From positions 16,666,368-16,730,367 of the forward strand of contig NC_059481.1 of the NCBI RefSeq assembly GCF_018139145.2: a DNA stretch of 64,000 nucleotides. Direction: 5' to 3'. The notes below the pieces were generated by a model. That model saw only the letters and a program-made list of their open reading frames with translations, made no database searches and was not told the origin of the DNA. Of this stretch, positions 61,158 through 64,000 are shown piece by piece. The DNA is from Gymnogyps californianus. Its lineage: Eukaryota; Chordata; Aves; Accipitriformes; Cathartidae. Made by a program: the position numbers and the translations under genes. Position 1 is the first letter of the stretch. Each line of letters begins with the position of its first letter.

Positions 61158-62299
61158 AGTGGATCTGCTGCAGCTTTTATATAGACATTTTTAATTTCTA
61201 AATGACCTGCTCCTTCCATTCTGAGTAGTGGCTTTTCTAATCTTAGTGTCAGGAAAAAATGATGCTGCCTTCCTGCAATCTTTTTGTTTGTTTCCATAGC
61301 TGTCCTATATAAATTGCTTAATTTTTGTGCATAAGCAAATCAAAGGTTAACATTGAATAGCTGACCTGAGCTGCAAGCAAAGAAAGCGGTAGCAATGGCA
61401 GAGTGGTTTCTGAGGTTGTAGGAATAGGAACCTAAATCAATAGCTTTTAGCAGACTCATAAATGTTTCATTTGTATTCCTCACTTCAGCATTATAGAGCT
61501 TTGACACGGGAATCCATATAACCTTTTAAATTAGTGTTGTCCCTGTGCTGGGTGTAGATGTTGGAAACCATTTCCTTCAGATGCACTTCAAAGTGCTGCT
61601 CCATAATGACATTTTCCTTCCTGTTTTGGAGCCTCGATTCTGCGCAGCCTCCGATCACAAGCGAAACGAGCTTGGCAGCCTCAACCCCAGGCTGCAGGGA
61701 TTTTGGCGATAAGCATGCACATATCCAACCCAAATTCCTGCGTCAATGCTCCTGCCCGGCTCGGAGGCCAAGTAGGAGTTGTGGCTGCTTGGGCAAGCTA
61801 TCGTTTCTGCACGGAGAAGCACAGAAGCACCCTTTTCCGTGGACTGTGACACAGCCCTGAGGAATGAGTGAGGGCTCAGGAAGACCAACCTCAGTAATTC
61901 ATGGCAGCGGGTGGGAAAGGAGGGACGTGCCCACAACTGTTTGTCAAATTTGGACTCTTTTGCAGGTGCTGGAGAAGCAGGGGGTAGGAAGCGCGTGAGC
62001 AGAGCGTGAGTCAGGCAGCTTATCTGGCCATCCGCCTCTGCTTGAGGTCATCCACCTGTGGAGCGTGGGAGGGTTGTGTGGCTCCAGGTCTCCGCCAGGT
62101 CAAGGCTGTGACCCGCCGGCAGCCTGGGAGTGCTGCGTCCGCTCTCCAGGCATTCCGTGGTTTCCCCCGGGACCCCGAGTGCAGGGCTGGGGCGATGGCG
62201 GTGAGCTCAGCCTAGCTGGGGAGGACAGGGCTGATCTGTAGACCTTGTGCTTGCAGGGGAGAAAGACCCTTGAGAAACCTCGGGCTGCGAAGAGCAAGT

Positions 62300-62346
62300 T
62301 AAAAAACCAACCAACCACCACCACCAAAAAGAATCCAACCAAAAAC
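62300..62346. repeat. CCAA/CCA-rich low-complexity run
   Basis: AAAAAACCAACCAACCACC then ACCACCAAAAAGAATCCAACC and AAAAACC; only A and C apart from one GAAT. Simple sequence in intron 1. Confidence 0.8.
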
Positions 62347-63891
62347 CCTTCCCCGCCTATATCTGTGTGGTTAATTACTGATTTCTAAACAAGTAGGTGG
62401 CTGGAGTGGGATGCCGTGGGGTTTCAGCCCTGGGGTTTTGCAGCCTGCAAAGCAAAACTGCAGTGTTTTTGGGAAGACAAGGTAGCAAAGGGATAGAAAA
62501 ATAGTGTTGGATGAGAGAGAAGATGTAGCAGAGCCGGATAGTGTTTCTCAAGCAACCCCTTTTCCCTGTGAATTAGGCCTACTTTCCCCAGCTTGTAGCT
62601 GTTCCTGGTGGCTGCCTTGTGTTGGTAGGGAAGCTGAGCTGAAGGCAGCAGCCCCTGATGCTCCTGAGCATCCGAACAGGGTCCTCCCTGCCCTGAGTGC
62701 TGACACGCTCCTGGGACAATTGAGAGCCCCTCAAGCTCTCTGACATGCCCCCATCTTTAGCCCATTTAGTGGGCTGCCCGCCTGCAATCTCCACTTTTAG
62801 CCCGGGAGAGTCTCTTTTACTGAAAAATGAATGTCATCTAGTGTAGTGCCTGTGCTGGCTTTGCTGTGTCTGCTGTACGGGGGCCCGTAACGGAGGCACA
62901 GCAGGCTGACCCCATTTTTCTTTTTTTTCGGGCTCATTTTTCAAACCTCAGGACAGTCGTGCTACCAACTTCAGTACTGACGTTCTGCTGTAAGAGAGGA
63001 CTGTATGCATATCTGTCTGTCTACTTTAGCTACATAGGGGACAAAATAGAGCTGGCTAAAATATTTTGGAGTAAATTACTTTGATTTTATCATCTAAGTA
63101 GTATTAATTTGATTGGTCCAACGGGTTTTTCTTCTACAGGCAAGGATAGGTATCGAGTAGCACTTAAATGAAGTAGTAGCTAATAAAAGCCTTGTGTTTG
63201 CTTCTGCCTGTCTGTTAAAAAGCATAATTTAGCTGTGTCTTTTGTCTTATTCTCTAATGTGAATCTGTCCTGCAAAATATTTAAGTCACGTGAAGCGTCT
63301 GGCAAGTTTTATCAACAAAAACTACAATGAAAGGGCTTGGTAAAATTTGTTCAAAACTTTTGGCTTGTGCTGGTAGCTAAATATTCCATAAATAAAACCT
63401 GTAGCAATTGCCTTTCCTAAACTTGCAGTAATCTTCATGAAAATCAGAAGCCAAACTTGATTTCTGCTGAGCCAAGAACAGACCGATGCCCTTTATCCTG
63501 GATAGGCTGCTCTCTTAATGCTGTTTTCTAAGGAAAAATAACTCTTCTGCGGTTTGCCAATACCCTCTAGGGGCTGTTGAGACAATTTACCATCAAGTTT
63601 GGGTTTTGATTGCTTCACTTTGTTGCTCCGTTGCTGAAACCAAAGTGCAGAATTTCCCCCTTCACCCCGCTCTGCCTTCCCACCCTGCTCAGCCTGAGTT
63701 AAATTTTTGGAGGATGTGAGGGTGCAGGAGGCACGGGCTCTGCAAGCCAGGGTGCAGGAGCACCCACAGAGTAGGAGCACTGGGGTGTCACCTGATGCTT
63801 CACATTTGAGGTCCATTGACAGTGTACCAGGGTTGGATAGTAAATGCGTATATTCTCCGTGCCTTACATCATAAGGACAAGAGAATAATGG

Positions 63892-63915
63892 TTTTTCTGT
63901 TTTGTTTCTCTGCAG
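63892..63915 (+). other. KLHL25: Splice acceptor of the KLHL25 coding exon
   Basis: An uninterrupted T-rich polypyrimidine tract (TTTTTCTGTTTTGTTTCTC) is followed by TGCAG. The exon starts at 63,916 with GCAAGAGCTC. The acceptor lies 17 bases upstream of the ATG, so the exon contributes only a short 5' UTR piece. Confidence 0.85.
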
Positions 63916-63932
63916 GCAAGAGCTCTGTCATC

Positions 63933-64000
63933 ATGTCAGTCAGCGTCCATGAGAACCGTAAATCCCGGACTAGCACCGGCTCCATGAACATCTTGCTTTT
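63933..64000 (+). CDS. KLHL25: Kelch-like protein 25, N-terminus (cut by window edge)
   Basis: KLHL25 (ENC2) is a BTB-BACK-Kelch substrate adaptor of the CUL3-RING ubiquitin ligase. Known mammalian targets include hypophosphorylated 4E-BP1 and ATP-citrate lyase, linking it to translation and lipid metabolism. Only 22 codons plus two bases are in the window. The protein begins MSVSVHENRKSR and has STGSMN at residues 14-19, then ILL and the start of a Phe codon. This head precedes the BTB domain and is shared only with its paralogue ENC1. STGSMN matches KLHL25, whereas ENC1 reads SSGSIN, and this decides the call. The start codon has A at -3, a good Kozak context, and is the first ATG after the acceptor. 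The gene is not truncated biologically; its remaining roughly 565 codons, expected in the same exon, lie to the right of the window. Confidence 0.88.
   Translation, partial: MSVSVHENRKSRTSTGSMNILL

Larger units (their letters stand above)
53052..63915 (+). other. KLHL25: KLHL25 intron 1
   Basis: Bounded by GTGAGT at 53,052 and by a pyrimidine-rich TTTTTCTGTTTTGTTTCTCTGCAG ending at 63,915; length 10,864 bases. I find no exon, CR1 or LTR inside it, unlike the repeat-bearing desert upstream. It contains an A30 run, a C21 run, a (TG)n array, a CCAA/CCA-rich run (62,300-62,346) and small CpG-rich spots near 60,131 and 62,110-62,180. Open frames up to about 158 codons on both strands at 59,404-59,910 have no recognised domain and are taken as chance. 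Confidence 0.75.

Noticed and set aside
63933..64000. ENC1 instead of KLHL25
   Set aside because: ENC1 shares the MSVSVHENRKSR head but then reads SSGSIN; this sequence reads STGSMN as in KLHL25. The residual doubt is reflected in the confidence.
1..64000. CRISPR array, tRNA, rRNA or bacterial operon
   Set aside because: No regularly spaced direct repeats, no cloverleaf candidate seen by eye, and composition, CR1 and LTR content are those of a bird nuclear genome.

Overview
The window is vertebrate nuclear DNA, almost certainly from a bird and probably a neoavian rather than a chicken-like species. It carries several 3'-anchored CR1 LINE fragments, three copies of one avian ERVL-type LTR, long AT-rich gene-poor stretches, and a single GC-rich CpG island. 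I recognise no bacterial, viral-replication, CRISPR, tRNA or rRNA feature.

Layout. Positions 1 to about 52.2 kb are an intergenic desert in which I recognise no protein-coding exon. It contains CR1 copies at 0.96-1.35 kb (+), 6.04-6.60 kb (-), 19.85-20.36 kb (-) and 47.07-47.25 kb (+), plus older decayed CR1 or MIR-like scraps. It also contains two intact solo LTRs with perfect 5-bp target-site duplications, at 23,417-23,969 (-, CACTC) and 36,683-37,273 (+, CCTTT). A third LTR copy at 42,088-42,454 is broken, with its right part inverted. Several repeat-free blocks rich in homeodomain, POU, E-box or RFX-like motifs (about 1.6, 12.5, 38.5, 40.5, 41.05 and 48.6 kb) are candidate conserved regulatory elements. 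That reading rests on sequence texture only and needs alignment to confirm.

The gene. A CpG island at about 52.23-53.26 kb, with a CCAAT box and GC boxes and no TATA box, holds a probable non-coding first exon ending at a GTGAGT donor (53,052). A 10.9-kb intron follows. The last 85 bases of the window are the start of the next exon: polypyrimidine tract, CAG acceptor, 17 nt of 5' UTR, then an ATG at 63,933. That ATG opens the N-terminus of a BTB-BACK-Kelch protein which I identify as KLHL25 (ENC2), a CUL3 ubiquitin-ligase adaptor. The rest of the KLHL25 coding exon lies beyond the right edge. The window is therefore essentially the upstream regulatory territory, promoter, first exon and first intron of KLHL25. 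In mammals the gene on the 5' side of KLHL25 is, from memory, AGBL1 in divergent orientation; I found no AGBL1 exon here.
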